From contig NZ_BBZK01000004.1 in NCBI RefSeq assembly GCF_001748085.1, positions 1 to 64,000 on the forward strand: a stretch of DNA of 64,000 bases, in the 5' to 3' direction. Both the position numbers and the translations under genes were made by a program. Positions 9,554 to 19,137 of the stretch are shown here, in pieces. This stretch comes from Streptomyces sp. TP-A0874 (GTDB lineage: Bacteria > Actinomycetota > Actinomycetes > Streptomycetales > Streptomycetaceae). Below the pieces are notes generated by a model that was given only the letters and a program-made list of their open reading frames with translations, had not been told where the DNA came from and did no database searches. How positions within the stretch are numbered: the first letter of the stretch is position 1; each line of letters starts with the position of its first letter.

Positions 9554-9588
9554 GGGTGCGGTGCGGCCGGCCTCCGGCGCCGTACCCA
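9554..9588. terminator. Imperfect hairpin between glpK and cvnC
   Basis: GGGTGCGG and the following GCGGCCGG pair imperfectly with CCGGCGCCGTACCC across a short loop, between two convergent genes. The position suits a shared terminator; there is no U tract and the stem has mismatches. Confidence 0.4.
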
Positions 9589-9653
9589 CCTCCGGTCGGG
9601 TCGGCGCCCAGGGGCCGGCTGCCTCGGAAGGGTCGTCCCGGCCTGGCCCGGGT

Positions 9654-10061
9654 TCACAGGGCCCGGAGACCGTTGATCACCTCGCGCAGGATGCTGACGT
9701 CCGGCAGCTCTGCCGGGGGCACGGGACGTGAGACCCGGACCAGCTCCGCCGCCAGCAGGTCGCCGACGAAGACCCTGACCACTCCCACCGGCAGGTCGAG
9801 GCCGGCTGCCAGTTCGGCGACGGACAGCGGGGCTGCCCGGCACAGCTCGACGAGGCTGAGGTGTTCGGGGGAGAGTCCCCGGTCGGCTCCGTCTCCGCCG
9901 TCATCTCCTTCGTCCGGCCCGTCCCGGTGCTCGGCGACGACCATGGCGATCAGGTCGAACTCTTCCCGGGCTCTCCCGCGGGTGCGTCCCCGGGTCATGG
10001 CGTAGGGCCGGACGACCGGCCCCGCAGCGTCGTCGAACCAGCGTTCCCCATCCTCGCTCAT
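9654..10061 (-). CDS. cvnC: Conservon protein CvnC (DUF742)
   Basis: A 135-residue DUF742 protein, third member of the Streptomyces conservon modules. The conserved N-terminus VRPYAMTRGRT, the central winged-helix-like part (LSPEHLSLVELC, SVAELAAGLDLPVGVVRVFVGDLL) and the C-terminal VINGLRAL are all present. Known conservon products form a membrane-associated complex with the CvnA kinase, the CvnB Roadblock protein and the CvnD GTPase, somewhat like eukaryotic GPCR signalling. Here the gene is the last of the operon: downstream only the convergent glpK follows, so the expected CvnD is absent. It starts 102 bp after cvnB. Confidence 0.9.
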   Translation of the reverse strand: MSEDGERWFDDAAGPVVRPYAMTRGRTRGRAREEFDLIAMVVAEHRDGPDEGDDGGDGADRGLSPEHLSLVELCRAAPLSVAELAAGLDLPVGVVRVFVGDLLAAELVRVSRPVPPAELPDVSILREVINGLRAL

Positions 10062-10163
10062 ATCACGCCAGCCTCACAGGCGATGTCTGACACGGATCTG
10101 TCCGGTCTCCCGGATCGTCGGCTGGGAAGCGGAGACTCCGCCCGGTGGGTGACCATCGACGGG

Positions 10164-10592
10164 TCACCCGCCGGCGGCCGCCTCCCGCGGTGCGGAAGCG
10201 AGGTGAGCGCCCACCCGCTTGACCAGGAGCGTCATCTCGTAGGCCACCTGGCCCACGTCGGAGTCGGCGTCGGCCAGCACCGCCAGGCAGCTGCCGTCCC
10301 CCGCGGCGGTCACGAAGAGGAAGGCCTCGTCGAGTTCGACCAGGGTCTGCCGGACCTGACCGGCGTCGAAGTGGCGCCCCACGCCCTTGGCGAGGCTGTG
10401 GAAGCCGGAGGCGACGGCCGCCAGATGTTCGGCGTCCTCCCGGGACAGGTCCGTCGAGACCCCCGTCGCCAGGCCGTCCCCGGAGAGCAGGAGTGCCTTG
10501 CGGATGCTGGCGACCCGGCCGACCAGCTCGTCCAGGAGCCAGTTCAGCCGGTTCCCCGAACCGTCGGATGCCATGGGCTTCGATGTGCTCAT
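10164..10592 (-). CDS. cvnB: Conservon protein CvnB (Roadblock/LC7 domain)
   Basis: A 142-residue Roadblock/LC7 protein. This fold serves as a regulator of small GTPases, and in conservons it pairs with CvnD. The typical sequence features are LNWLLDELVGRVASIRKALLLSGDG, then HLAAVASGFHSLAKGVG, a central FLFVTAAGDGSCLAVLAD and the C-terminal EMTLLVKRVGAHL. The start codon overlaps the cvnA stop by four bases (ATGA), so translation is coupled. With no cvnD in the cluster, its GTPase partner must be encoded elsewhere or be missing. Confidence 0.92.
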   Translation of the reverse strand: MSTSKPMASDGSGNRLNWLLDELVGRVASIRKALLLSGDGLATGVSTDLSREDAEHLAAVASGFHSLAKGVGRHFDAGQVRQTLVELDEAFLFVTAAGDGSCLAVLADADSDVGQVAYEMTLLVKRVGAHLASAPREAAAGG

Positions 10593-13210
10593 CGACCGTC
10601 TTCCCCCTCGGTTGTCGTGGCTGACGAGATGTCGCCGGTGTCTCCAGCGCTCTCGTCACCATCGGCTCGTCCTCGTTCCCAGCCCCGCTGCAGCGAGGCC
10701 ATCCGGGACCGCACCTCCTCTGCGTCCCGGTCTCGTTCGGTCGTCGCGGTCTCCTCGTCGGGTTCGGCAGGTCGGAACGGTTCGGCCGGCTTCAGCTGGG
10801 GCGCGAGGCTGGCCTGCCGCACCCGGCGCGGCAACCCAGTGCCGGGAGTCCGCCCGGCTCCCGACTCCGGACCACCGCCGTCCTCGTCCTGGGCTCCCCG
10901 GGTGCGACGGCCGTCCGGCTCCACCATCCGGCCGTGATCGCTGATCAGCACCGGCGCCTGCCGACGCGGCAGCGGGACCGGGTCACCGCCGGACCGAGCG
11001 GGTTCCAGGTCGTCCGAACTGTGCTGGTGCTGTTCGCCGGAGTAACCGCGGACCGGACCGCCCGCGGGCCTCGGCCGGGTGTTCGCTCCCGTGAGGGTGC
11101 GGAGGATGGTGCCCTGCTCGGAGTCGTCCCCGTCCAGATCGTCCAGCGGACCCTCGAGTTCGACCGGACCGTCCAGTACGGGAGTGGTACGGCGGGCAGC
11201 ACGGCCGGTGATCGCGGCCGGTGTACCGGTGGAGGCCCGGTATCCGCTGCCCGGCGGTCTCCGCTCCGGCTGCTCGCTCTCCCCCCTGTCCTCGCCACCC
11301 CCGCCCTCCGCTTCCTCAGTGAGCAGGTTGGCCGGGATGAAGACGACGGCGGTGGTGCCCCCGTAAGGAGAGGGCTGGAGCGATACGCGAACCCCCTGCC
11401 GCCGGGCCAGCCGGCCGACGACGAAGAGTCCGAGCCGGTCGGTGTCCGAGAGTTCGAACTCGGGGGTTTCGGCGAGCCGGAGGTTGACGTCGAGCAGGGT
11501 CTGCGGCGCCATGCCCAGGCCGCGGTCGTGGATCTCCAGCGTGAAACCGTTGGCGACCCGCTCCCCGAGTACCTGGACGGCGGTGTGCGGCGGGGAGAAG
11601 ACGGTGGCGTTCTCCAGGAGTTCGGCGACGAGATGGGTGAGGTCGGCGACGGCCGGACCGTTCACGGCGAGCTTCGGCAGCCGGCGGACCTCGATCCGCT
11701 CGTAGTCCTCCACTTCGGCCACCGCGGCCCGGACCACGTCCATCAGCTGGACCGGCTTCCGCCACTGCCGGGAGGGGACCGCCCCGGAGAGGATGACCAG
11801 CCCTTCGGCGTGGCGGCGCATCCGGGTGGTCAGGTGGTCGAGTTTGAACAGGTCGGCCAGTTCGTCGGGGTCCTCGGTACGCCGCTCCATCGTGTCCAGC
11901 AGCGCGAGTTGGCGGTGGAGCAGGACCTGGCTGCGCCGGGCGAGGTTGACGAACACCTCGGAGATTCCGCGCCGCACGTCCGCCTGTTTCACCGCGGCCT
12001 CGACCGCGGCGCGCTGCAGGTTGTTGAGGGCCTGACCGACCTGGCCCATCTCGTCGCGGGGGTAGTCGAGCCGGGGGGCCTCGGTCTCGACGTCGACCTG
12101 TTCGCCGACCGCCAGCCGCTGGAGCACGCTGGGCAGGCGGGCGTCCGAGGCCTCGGACGCCTCCTTGCGCAGTCTGGTGAGATCGCGGACCAGACCGCGG
12201 CCGATGCGGATGGAGACGACGAGTGAGAGCACCACCGAGAGGAAGCCGACGCCCGCGATGACCAGCACGATGGTCAGACCCTCTCGGGTCACCGGTGCCA
12301 ACCGGTCCTCGAACCGCTCGGTCGCGGTGGACGCCATCGCATCCAGCCTTTCGAGAGCGTCGTCGGCGGTGGCGCGCCAGTGCTCGGCGCTCACCGCGTC
12401 GACCGCTCCCTCTGGTCCGGCGGCGGTGATGCGTTCCTCGATCGCGCGCAGGTCGTCGCTCTCCGGACCGCTCCAGAACGCCTCGAACAGGGCCCGCTCC
12501 TCAGCACGGAGGAGAGGAAGACTCATGCCGTAGTGCAGCTCACGGTCCGCGATCCGGTCGGTGAAGGAACGCAGGTCGTGCTTGCCCATCCGCCCCGCGA
12601 CGGAGGAGGAGGCGAACATCGCGTCCTCGCGGGACAGCGCTTCCCGGGCACGGGCGATGCCGATGAGCGCCCGGCCCTCGTCGGCGATGCGCGGATCGTC
12701 CATCACCCCGTCGCTCTGCGAGGTGAGCAACGTGTAGCAGGGGTCGATGACGTCGTTGTAGGCGACGAAGGCTGCGGAGCGGGCGATGGTGCCCTCCTCC
12801 ACCCTGTGACGCAGCCCCTCCAGGCTGTCCAGGCTCTCCAGGACGCTGTCCACCCGGGGCCCCAGCCTGGAGAGCGCGGAGGCGACGCTGTCGTCGGAGC
12901 GGATGTTCCTCCGGAGCGCCTCGGCTCGCCGGTCGGTCTCCTGCTCCAACTGCCGCAGTCTGGAGTGGGTCGCCGCGTTCCTGGGGTCGGCGAGGAAGAC
13001 CAGACTCTGCCTGCGCTCCTCCTGGAGGCCCTGCACCACGTCCTCGACCGGGTGGGCCACCTTCTCCAGGAACGGTCCGACCTCGAACAGTCGCTGGGCC
13101 TCGCGGCCGGTGAACACCGCGGCCACCGCCCAGATGGTGGTCAGGGACAGCAGCGGAAGCAGAAGCAGCCCCACGATCTTCCTGCGGATCGACGTCCCGC
13201 GAGAACTCAT
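10589..13210 (-). CDS. cvnA: Conservon sensor histidine kinase-like protein CvnA
   Basis: An 873-residue membrane sensor. Order: TM1 at about residues 13-35 (IVGLLLLPLLSLTTIWAVAA), an extracellular nitrate/nitrite-sensor-like helical region to about 300, TM2 at about 308-332 (VLVIAGVGFLSVVLSLVVSI), HAMP, a helical linker with DHLTTRMRRHAEGL in place of a classical H-box, then the ATPase domain with N-box HLVAELLENATVF, G-box IHDRGLGM and GLFVVGRLARRQGV. From about 650 the chain is charged, Pro-rich and probably disordered. The start at 13210 is chosen for its AGGAGAGG site; the longer frame lacks homology. It heads a cvnA-cvnB-cvnC operon. No response regulator is adjacent. Confidence 0.92.
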   Translation of the reverse strand: MSSRGTSIRRKIVGLLLLPLLSLTTIWAVAAVFTGREAQRLFEVGPFLEKVAHPVEDVVQGLQEERRQSLVFLADPRNAATHSRLRQLEQETDRRAEALRRNIRSDDSVASALSRLGPRVDSVLESLDSLEGLRHRVEEGTIARSAAFVAYNDVIDPCYTLLTSQSDGVMDDPRIADEGRALIGIARAREALSREDAMFASSSVAGRMGKHDLRSFTDRIADRELHYGMSLPLLRAEERALFEAFWSGPESDDLRAIEERITAAGPEGAVDAVSAEHWRATADDALERLDAMASTATERFEDRLAPVTREGLTIVLVIAGVGFLSVVLSLVVSIRIGRGLVRDLTRLRKEASEASDARLPSVLQRLAVGEQVDVETEAPRLDYPRDEMGQVGQALNNLQRAAVEAAVKQADVRRGISEVFVNLARRSQVLLHRQLALLDTMERRTEDPDELADLFKLDHLTTRMRRHAEGLVILSGAVPSRQWRKPVQLMDVVRAAVAEVEDYERIEVRRLPKLAVNGPAVADLTHLVAELLENATVFSPPHTAVQVLGERVANGFTLEIHDRGLGMAPQTLLDVNLRLAETPEFELSDTDRLGLFVVGRLARRQGVRVSLQPSPYGGTTAVVFIPANLLTEEAEGGGGEDRGESEQPERRPPGSGYRASTGTPAAITGRAARRTTPVLDGPVELEGPLDDLDGDDSEQGTILRTLTGANTRPRPAGGPVRGYSGEQHQHSSDDLEPARSGGDPVPLPRRQAPVLISDHGRMVEPDGRRTRGAQDEDGGGPESGAGRTPGTGLPRRVRQASLAPQLKPAEPFRPAEPDEETATTERDRDAEEVRSRMASLQRGWERGRADGDESAGDTGDISSATTTEGEDGR

Positions 13211-13634
13211 GGCCTCTCCTGCCTCAACCCCGCTCCACGGGTGTGGTGTTGCCGTGTCTCCATAGACGGCCGTGAGCCTACTACTGGAAGAGCGGCAACT
13301 CGAAGGGTTGCCCTGACCGCGGGTTTCGCCGTGGCATACCAGCCTTCCGAGAATTATCCGGTGATGGCCGGATATACTTGCCTTCCTGGAATGCGTCGAA
13401 AGGCAATGGGAGACGGGCCGACTGATCAATTCCCCGGTCCAAAACCAACGTCGTGCCGGGAACCTTTCGCCCACTACCGTTCGTGCCCTTTCCAGCGGCG
13501 TGGGCGTTTTTTCGGGGGCGCTCGCCAACCGACCGGTTCCGGGACCGGGCTCGGCCTGAGTCGGGGGCCGGTGGAGCGGCGCGACGGCTCCGGGCCTGCG
13601 CCGAACCGCACGTTCGCACGGGAGTGGGGATCTG
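13211..13634. other. Divergent promoter region of cvnA and the 13635 gene
   Basis: The segment 13340-13420 is notably AT-richer than its surroundings. It contains the inverted repeat TATCCGG-6-CCGGATA (13355-13374). On the minus strand GATAAT within this repeat region could be a -10 for cvnA, but I see no good -35 at 17-18 bp. No coding sequence is supported. Confidence 0.4.
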
Positions 13635-14120
13635 ATGGCACCTGGAGCAGGTCACGCACGAGCGCCTGAAGCGGACTTCCTGCACGGGGTACGGGGCCGC
13701 CGCGAGGCGTCGCGGGCCGCGGGGCGCCGCACGCTGTGGACGGAGGAACCGGCGAAGCGTCCTCGGTTGCCCGATCCGGTGCGTACCGCGGCCGCCCGTG
13801 CCGTCGTCATCGTCGCGGTGACACTGGTCCAGGCGATGGTCGCCTTCCTGTGCACGCTCGCCGGCTCGTGGTTCGCCTTCCCCGCGGTGCTGTGCTCCGT
13901 GGCCAGCACGGTGGTGGCGACCTGGAGCGTGCTGGACGTGTGGATCACCCGCCAGGTGTGGAACCAGCGGCACGGGGTGGTCTCGACCCCCAGCAGCACA
14001 GCCCGCGCCCGTCGCCGGGAACGGCGTGCGGCCCGACGGGCGGCACGCCGCCAGGCACGCCGCAAGGACCAGCGGCCGGAGCAGAACCGGCTGCCGGGGC
14101 AGGGGCTGTCGAAAGCCTGA
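13635..14120 (+). CDS. Conserved actinobacterial membrane protein, unknown function
   Basis: A 161-residue protein with a charged N-terminus (about 55 residues), two closely spaced hydrophobic segments at about 56-78 (VVIVAVTLVQAMVAFLCTLA) and 82-103 (FPAVLCSVASTVVATWSVL), then a very basic tail rich in Arg and Ala (RRRERRAARRAARRQARRKD). The motif DVWITRQVWNQRHGVVSTPSS between them looks like a conserved signature. GGAG lies about 11 bases before the ATG. It is divergent from the conservon and convergent with the SMC-like operon; neither neighbour suggests a role. Confidence 0.75.
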   Translation: MAPGAGHARAPEADFLHGVRGRREASRAAGRRTLWTEEPAKRPRLPDPVRTAAARAVVIVAVTLVQAMVAFLCTLAGSWFAFPAVLCSVASTVVATWSVLDVWITRQVWNQRHGVVSTPSSTARARRRERRAARRAARRQARRKDQRPEQNRLPGQGLSKA

Positions 14121-14299
14121 CACCGAGCGTCGTCAGCTGCCGACGGGTGACGGTAGACCGTTCGCGGGAGTGGGGGGCTTCCGGTTCTCCTCCTCGTTGT
14201 CCGCGTTCGGCGAGCAATACGTACTTCGGTCCGCTGTCGTGGACGGGCGCCGGTGACAGGGTGTCAGGGGTTCGTGGTCGCCGGCGTGGCAACCACCTC

Positions 14300-17200
14300 T
14301 CAGCTGCGTTCGGCCGGGCGGCGGTACACCCGGGTCGCGGTGATTTCCGCGTGCGCCGTCTCCGTCTCCGGCTGCTGGTCGGGCAGCCCCGGCCGCAGAT
14401 GCTCCTCGACGCTGATGTACTTGAGCCCGGCCCGCAGGTCCGCGTCGTTGCGCAACCGGATCACCAGGGGGAATTCGGCGAGGGCGGTGGTGTCGAACAG
14501 GCCGGTGGTGTATAGGAGTTGCACGCCCAACGCGTCGGCGACCGCCCGTTGCAGCTCCAGCAGGTAGGTGGCGTTCGCCCGGCCGATGGGGTTGTCGAGG
14601 AAGAGGGTGCCCGCGTGCCGGTGCCGCTCACGGCCCCGGTCGTTGCTGCGGAGCGCGGCCATGGTGCAGTAGAGGGCGATGGCCGCGGTGAGCAGCTGGC
14701 CGCCGGAGAAGACGTCGCCCATCTGGCCTACCGGAACCCGCTCGGCCCGAAGCACCGAATCCGGCTTGAGGATCTCGACGGCGACGCCCTTGGGCCGCAG
14801 TGCAGCCGCGACACCGCGCAGCAGCAGGGACATCCCGTCACGGCGGAGGTCGGAGTTGTTGCGGACGGCCGTCCGGGTGGCCTCGTCGACGACTTCCCCC
14901 AGACGTTCGGCGAGGGTGGCGTGGTCCGGATCCTCGAAGCGGATGCGGAGGAACTCCTGCCCCGACCACTCCCCCAGCCCCTCGGGCAGCCGGGACAGCC
15001 GCTGGGCGGAACGGAGAGTGGCCAGCGACGCCTCGACCAGACCGCGCAGCCGGTCGACGATACTGTCGCGGTTCCGTTCCAACTGCGCCAACTCGTCGGT
15101 GAGCACCCTCAGCCGGGGGGTGAACGCCTTCGCCCAGGCCGCGGCGTGTTCCGGGAGGGCGGCCGCGGGCAGTTCCCGGATCTGCTGCCGGGCCGCCGTC
15201 CGCACCTGCTCGTAGCGGCTGGAGTTGGCGTGGCGGACGAGGGCGTCGCTCGCCTCCCGCAGGGCGGACTCGGCGGTGGACAGCTCACCGGCACGCCCCC
15301 GGAGGCGCCGGCGCGCCTCGGTGGCCGCCGAGCGGGCCTCGGCCAGGCTCCCTGGATACGGCTCGGGCGCGCCATCGCCCCCGTCCGTGCCGGCGGCCGG
15401 TGCCGGGGACGAGGGCTCGCGGAGCAGGTCGCGGAGGAGGGCGGCGGTCTCCTCGAAGCCCGCCGCGGCCCCCTCCGCGGCCTGATGGGCCCGGAGCGAC
15501 TCGCTGAGCTCCTCCTTCGCCGTCTCCAGGGCCTGGGTGTGGGCGGCGAATTCGGCGGTCGTGCTGCGCAGCAGCGCCTGGGCCTGCTCGGCGTCGGTGG
15601 GCTCCGACCGCTCGGGGAGTTCGGTATGCGCCCGCCCGTCGGCCGGCGCGTGCCGTTCGGCCTCTCCCCTGAGCCTGCCGAGCCGCTCGCTCGCCGCGGC
15701 GGAGCGGCTCTCCAGCAGCTGCACCAGGGACTCGGCCCGAGCCACGGCGGCCTGACGGGAAGGGACGTCGGCGCCGTCGGTACCGGCCAGCAGCCGGGCG
15801 GCGCGAGTGCGGGCCTTGTTGCTGAAACGTTCGAGGTCGGCGAGGGCGACGCTCTCGTCGCTCTCGGCGCGCGCCTGTTCGGTGCGCAGGTCGGCGCCCA
15901 CGCCGACCTTCTCGTAGAGCTGGGAGGCCGCGCGGTAGGCCTCTCGCAGGTCCGGAAGCGTCCGGCCGCCCGGAGCCGGTCCGTCGGGGAGGTCCTCGGG
16001 GACACCGGCGATCTCGGCCCGCTCGGCGCGCAGGGCCCGGGCCGTCCGGCGGGCGTCGTCGGCGGCGCGTTGGGCCGTCCGACGGTCTTCGTCGGCGGCG
16101 CGGGAGCGGTCCAGGCAGGCCGCTGCCCGTTCCTCGGCTTCCGCCGCCTCCTCCGCGAGCTCCCGGAGTCTGTTCCGCCAGCCGCCGCGGGAGCGCAGCC
16201 GGGTCGCGAGGCCGCTCAGGGCGTCGGCGTTCCGACGGGCCCGCTGCGCCTCCTCCTGGCGCTGGTCCCGCACGGTGCCGAGGTCGGCTGCCGCCTGGTC
16301 CGCGGCGACTCGCTCCACCTGGGCCGCGATGAGCGCTTCCTGAGCCTCCTCGGCCCTGGCGCGGGCCTCGTCGGCCTCTGCGGCGAGTTCGGCGAGGCGC
16401 CCGGCCGGACAGTCGCTCCGCCAGGCGGCGAGCCGGGCGGCGAGCGCCCGGTCGCCCTGGAGCCGAGCCGCGAGGGCGCGGATCCGCTCGTCTCGGGCGA
16501 TCACCCGCTCCCGGAGTGTCTGCCGCTCGTCGTCGGCGGCGTGCTCGTCGTGCATCGCGGGGTTGGGCGGGACGAGGAAGACCTCCCCGGAGCCCCGGTC
16601 GCTCACCGGTACGGGTGGGCCGGACAGGGCTTCGGCGGTCCCGACGGCGACGGCGGACCGGGGCAGCAGGGCGGCGCCGGCGAGGACTTCCCGGGCGCGG
16701 GCGTGGCTGGCGGAGTCGGTGATGACGACGCCATCGACGAGTTCCGGGCGCGCCGCGAGGACGGCGGCGTGCTCTGCCGGGTCGATGGCCTGCGCGAGGT
16801 AGCGCCACCCGGGCAGGGCCGGGATGCCGTGTTCGCCGAGGTACTCGACGGTGGCGAGCACATCAGGCCCCGGGGGGAGGAGTCCGCCGTCACCGAGCGC
16901 GGCGAGGATGCGTGTGTCGTCGGCGGCGGCGGTACGCAGTTCGAACAGGTTCCGCTCGGCGGCCTGCACGCTCTGGTCGAGCAGCCCCGCGAGCGTCTCG
17001 GCGTGGCTGTCCAGCTCATCGGCTTCGAGGGGGTCTCGGTGGGCGGCCGCAACGTCGCCCGTGGGCTCGGGTTCCTGGCCGGAGGCGGTCGTACGGGCCG
17101 CTTCCCGGCGCGGCCGGGGGACTCTGCTCTCGGACTCCGCGCCGCCCCCGGGCTGGTTTCCGTTCTGTGGGGCGGGTGCGGGGAGGCTCAGTAGTTCCGC

Positions 17201-19021
17201 GAGGCGCGGCTGGGCGGCCAGCTCCCGGGCGGACCGGTGCTGGTCGGTGTGTGCCCTGCCCGCCGCCTCGGCCGTGTCCCAGGCTCGGGCGGCGGCCAAC
17301 TCGCTCTTCCCCTCCGCGACCGCCGCCTCCCTGGCACGCTCCTGGGCGTCCCGGGCAGCCGTACGGGCCTGCTGGGCCGCCTCGGCCGCGGCCTTGGCGG
17401 CGTCGCTGGCGGCCAGTGCGGCCCGAGCCGGATCGGTCTCCACCGTGGACTCCTCGATCCACCCGGACCGTACGGCTTCGTCGACCTCCTGGGCCACCTC
17501 CGCGAGCCGCTGCTGGAGGTGGCCCGACTCGCTCCGTGCCCGTTGCGCCTCGGTGGCCGCCGCGGTCGACTCCCGCTGGGCGGTCTCCGCGGTCCGCTGG
17601 AAGGCCGTGGAACGTTCTTCCTCGTCGGTGGCGTGCTGTTCGGCCTCCCGGGCCGCGCAGTTCAGTGCCTGTACGAGCTCGCCCGCCGCCGAAGCCCGGG
17701 CCGCCAGGGCGGGGGCCGCGTCGCGTTCCGCCGCCCGGATCGCCGCCGCCACCCGGGTGGAGCGGTCGGCTGCCGCACGGTGGCGCAGCACCGCCTCGGC
17801 GGCCTGCCAGGCGGAGAGCACCGCCCGCGCCTCGTTCAGTTCGCGGCGCTGCGCGGCGGCGGCCTTCTCCGCCGCCGCGAGGGCGAGCGAGGCGTGCCGG
17901 TAGGCGAGTTCGGCGGCGATCAGGGAGCTGTGGTGGCGGGTCTCCTCGGCCTGGCGGACGGTGTGCTCGGCGGACGCCACCCGCTGGGCGAGAGCGGCGG
18001 AGCGGTGCCGTTCAGCTGCCGCCCGCGCCGACAGCTGTCCGACGAGCGCACGGGCACCGCGGTCGGCGGAAGCGTGCAGGTCCCGGGCGCGGTTCCGTTC
18101 CTCGGTGAGTTCGACGATGCGTCCGAGGAGGTCCACCGAGCCGGCCGTGAAGTCCCGCTCGGCGGTCAGTTCGGCCCGGTGGCCGAGCTTGTGGGCGAAG
18201 CCGTGCACGAGGTCGGCGAGCCCGTCGGTGTCCCGGGTGTCGGTGACCGCCCGCAGCAGGAGGTCGGTGAAGTCCGAGTCGTTCTTGACGGCGAAGAGGC
18301 CGGCCGCCTCGCCCTCGTCGGCGTTCATCTCCCGCTGGTAGCGGAAGAGTTCCGGGTCCAGGCCGAGTTCGCCGAGGTGTTCGTTCCAGCGTTCGTGCAC
18401 CTCCACCCAGGTGACGTCGAGGTTCGGATAGGCCTTGCCGGCCTCGGTCAGCGCGTCCCGGAAGCCTTTCAGGGTGCGGCGGCGGCCGCGTGCTCCGGAG
18501 ACCCCGTCGCCCGGTGGGCGTACCGCCGTGGCCTCGGCGACCGGGAGCGAGTCCAGGCTCATTCCGGCGCCCGGCCGGAATGAGTACCAGGCCTCCAGGA
18601 ACTTCCTGGGGTCGCCCGAGACCTGCCGGCCGCGCCACTCGCTGACCTTGCCGACCACCACGCACTCACCGGTGAGCGTGTGCTGCCATTCCAGGGCGAC
18701 GTGGCCGCAGTCGTCGGCGAGGAGGAACTTCCGCAGCACTCCTGAGCTGGCTCCGCCGAGGGTGTTGCGGTGGCCGGGCAGCATCACCGAGAAGATGAGT
18801 TTGAGCAGTACGGACTTGCCGCCGCCGTTCTCAAGGAAGAGCACTCCGGCCGGGGCCGGACGGCGCGGCGCGCCGGTCGGCTCCTCCTCGAAGAAGTCCG
18901 CCTGGACGGGGGCCGGGTCGCTCACCGGCTCGCCGACGCCGCGTAGGTCGAGCACGGTGTCGGCGTAGCGCGCACCGGCAGGCCCGATGGAGTAGAGGCG
19001 GACCCGGGACAGCTCGTACAT
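14300..19021 (-). CDS. Giant SMC/MukB-like coiled-coil ATPase (JetC/MksB-like)
   Basis: A 1573-residue ABC-type ATPase with the architecture of MukB/JetC condensins. The N-terminal head has Walker A in LENGGGKS (64-70, Lys69). Long Ala/Arg/Glu coiled coils run from about 280 to 620 and 830 to 1300, split near the exact middle by a globular hinge-like segment (about 690-830) after a Pro/Gly-rich linker. The C-terminal head has the signature FSGGQ (1438-1442) and Walker B LFLDNPIG. Asp1476 is followed by Asn1477 where hydrolytic SMC proteins have Glu. It is the third gene of an operon after KITE-like and kleisin-like genes (116 and 112 bp gaps). Condensin-type DNA loop formation, in chromosome organisation or plasmid defence, is inferred; no nuclease gene follows. 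Confidence 0.85.
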   Translation of the reverse strand: MYELSRVRLYSIGPAGARYADTVLDLRGVGEPVSDPAPVQADFFEEEPTGAPRRPAPAGVLFLENGGGKSVLLKLIFSVMLPGHRNTLGGASSGVLRKFLLADDCGHVALEWQHTLTGECVVVGKVSEWRGRQVSGDPRKFLEAWYSFRPGAGMSLDSLPVAEATAVRPPGDGVSGARGRRRTLKGFRDALTEAGKAYPNLDVTWVEVHERWNEHLGELGLDPELFRYQREMNADEGEAAGLFAVKNDSDFTDLLLRAVTDTRDTDGLADLVHGFAHKLGHRAELTAERDFTAGSVDLLGRIVELTEERNRARDLHASADRGARALVGQLSARAAAERHRSAALAQRVASAEHTVRQAEETRHHSSLIAAELAYRHASLALAAAEKAAAAQRRELNEARAVLSAWQAAEAVLRHRAAADRSTRVAAAIRAAERDAAPALAARASAAGELVQALNCAAREAEQHATDEEERSTAFQRTAETAQRESTAAATEAQRARSESGHLQQRLAEVAQEVDEAVRSGWIEESTVETDPARAALAASDAAKAAAEAAQQARTAARDAQERAREAAVAEGKSELAAARAWDTAEAAGRAHTDQHRSARELAAQPRLAELLSLPAPAPQNGNQPGGGAESESRVPRPRREAARTTASGQEPEPTGDVAAAHRDPLEADELDSHAETLAGLLDQSVQAAERNLFELRTAAADDTRILAALGDGGLLPPGPDVLATVEYLGEHGIPALPGWRYLAQAIDPAEHAAVLAARPELVDGVVITDSASHARAREVLAGAALLPRSAVAVGTAEALSGPPVPVSDRGSGEVFLVPPNPAMHDEHAADDERQTLRERVIARDERIRALAARLQGDRALAARLAAWRSDCPAGRLAELAAEADEARARAEEAQEALIAAQVERVAADQAAADLGTVRDQRQEEAQRARRNADALSGLATRLRSRGGWRNRLRELAEEAAEAEERAAACLDRSRAADEDRRTAQRAADDARRTARALRAERAEIAGVPEDLPDGPAPGGRTLPDLREAYRAASQLYEKVGVGADLRTEQARAESDESVALADLERFSNKARTRAARLLAGTDGADVPSRQAAVARAESLVQLLESRSAAASERLGRLRGEAERHAPADGRAHTELPERSEPTDAEQAQALLRSTTAEFAAHTQALETAKEELSESLRAHQAAEGAAAGFEETAALLRDLLREPSSPAPAAGTDGGDGAPEPYPGSLAEARSAATEARRRLRGRAGELSTAESALREASDALVRHANSSRYEQVRTAARQQIRELPAAALPEHAAAWAKAFTPRLRVLTDELAQLERNRDSIVDRLRGLVEASLATLRSAQRLSRLPEGLGEWSGQEFLRIRFEDPDHATLAERLGEVVDEATRTAVRNNSDLRRDGMSLLLRGVAAALRPKGVAVEILKPDSVLRAERVPVGQMGDVFSGGQLLTAAIALYCTMAALRSNDRGRERHRHAGTLFLDNPIGRANATYLLELQRAVADALGVQLLYTTGLFDTTALAEFPLVIRLRNDADLRAGLKYISVEEHLRPGLPDQQPETETAHAEITATRVYRRPAERS

Positions 19022-19137
19022 GGTGGGACTCTCGTGGTGTGCGGTGGTTGGGGCGGTCGGGATGGGTGCGCCGGCGGGACGCCGCTCGGCGTCGGTTCGC
19101 CCCCGGACGGGGCGTCCGGCGCTGCCGGATCAGGTTG

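Noticed and set aside
14519..17194. An 891-codon plus-strand frame opposite the SMC-like gene
   Set aside because: Low-complexity shadow of the Ala/Glu/Arg coiled-coil gene; no ribosome site or homology.
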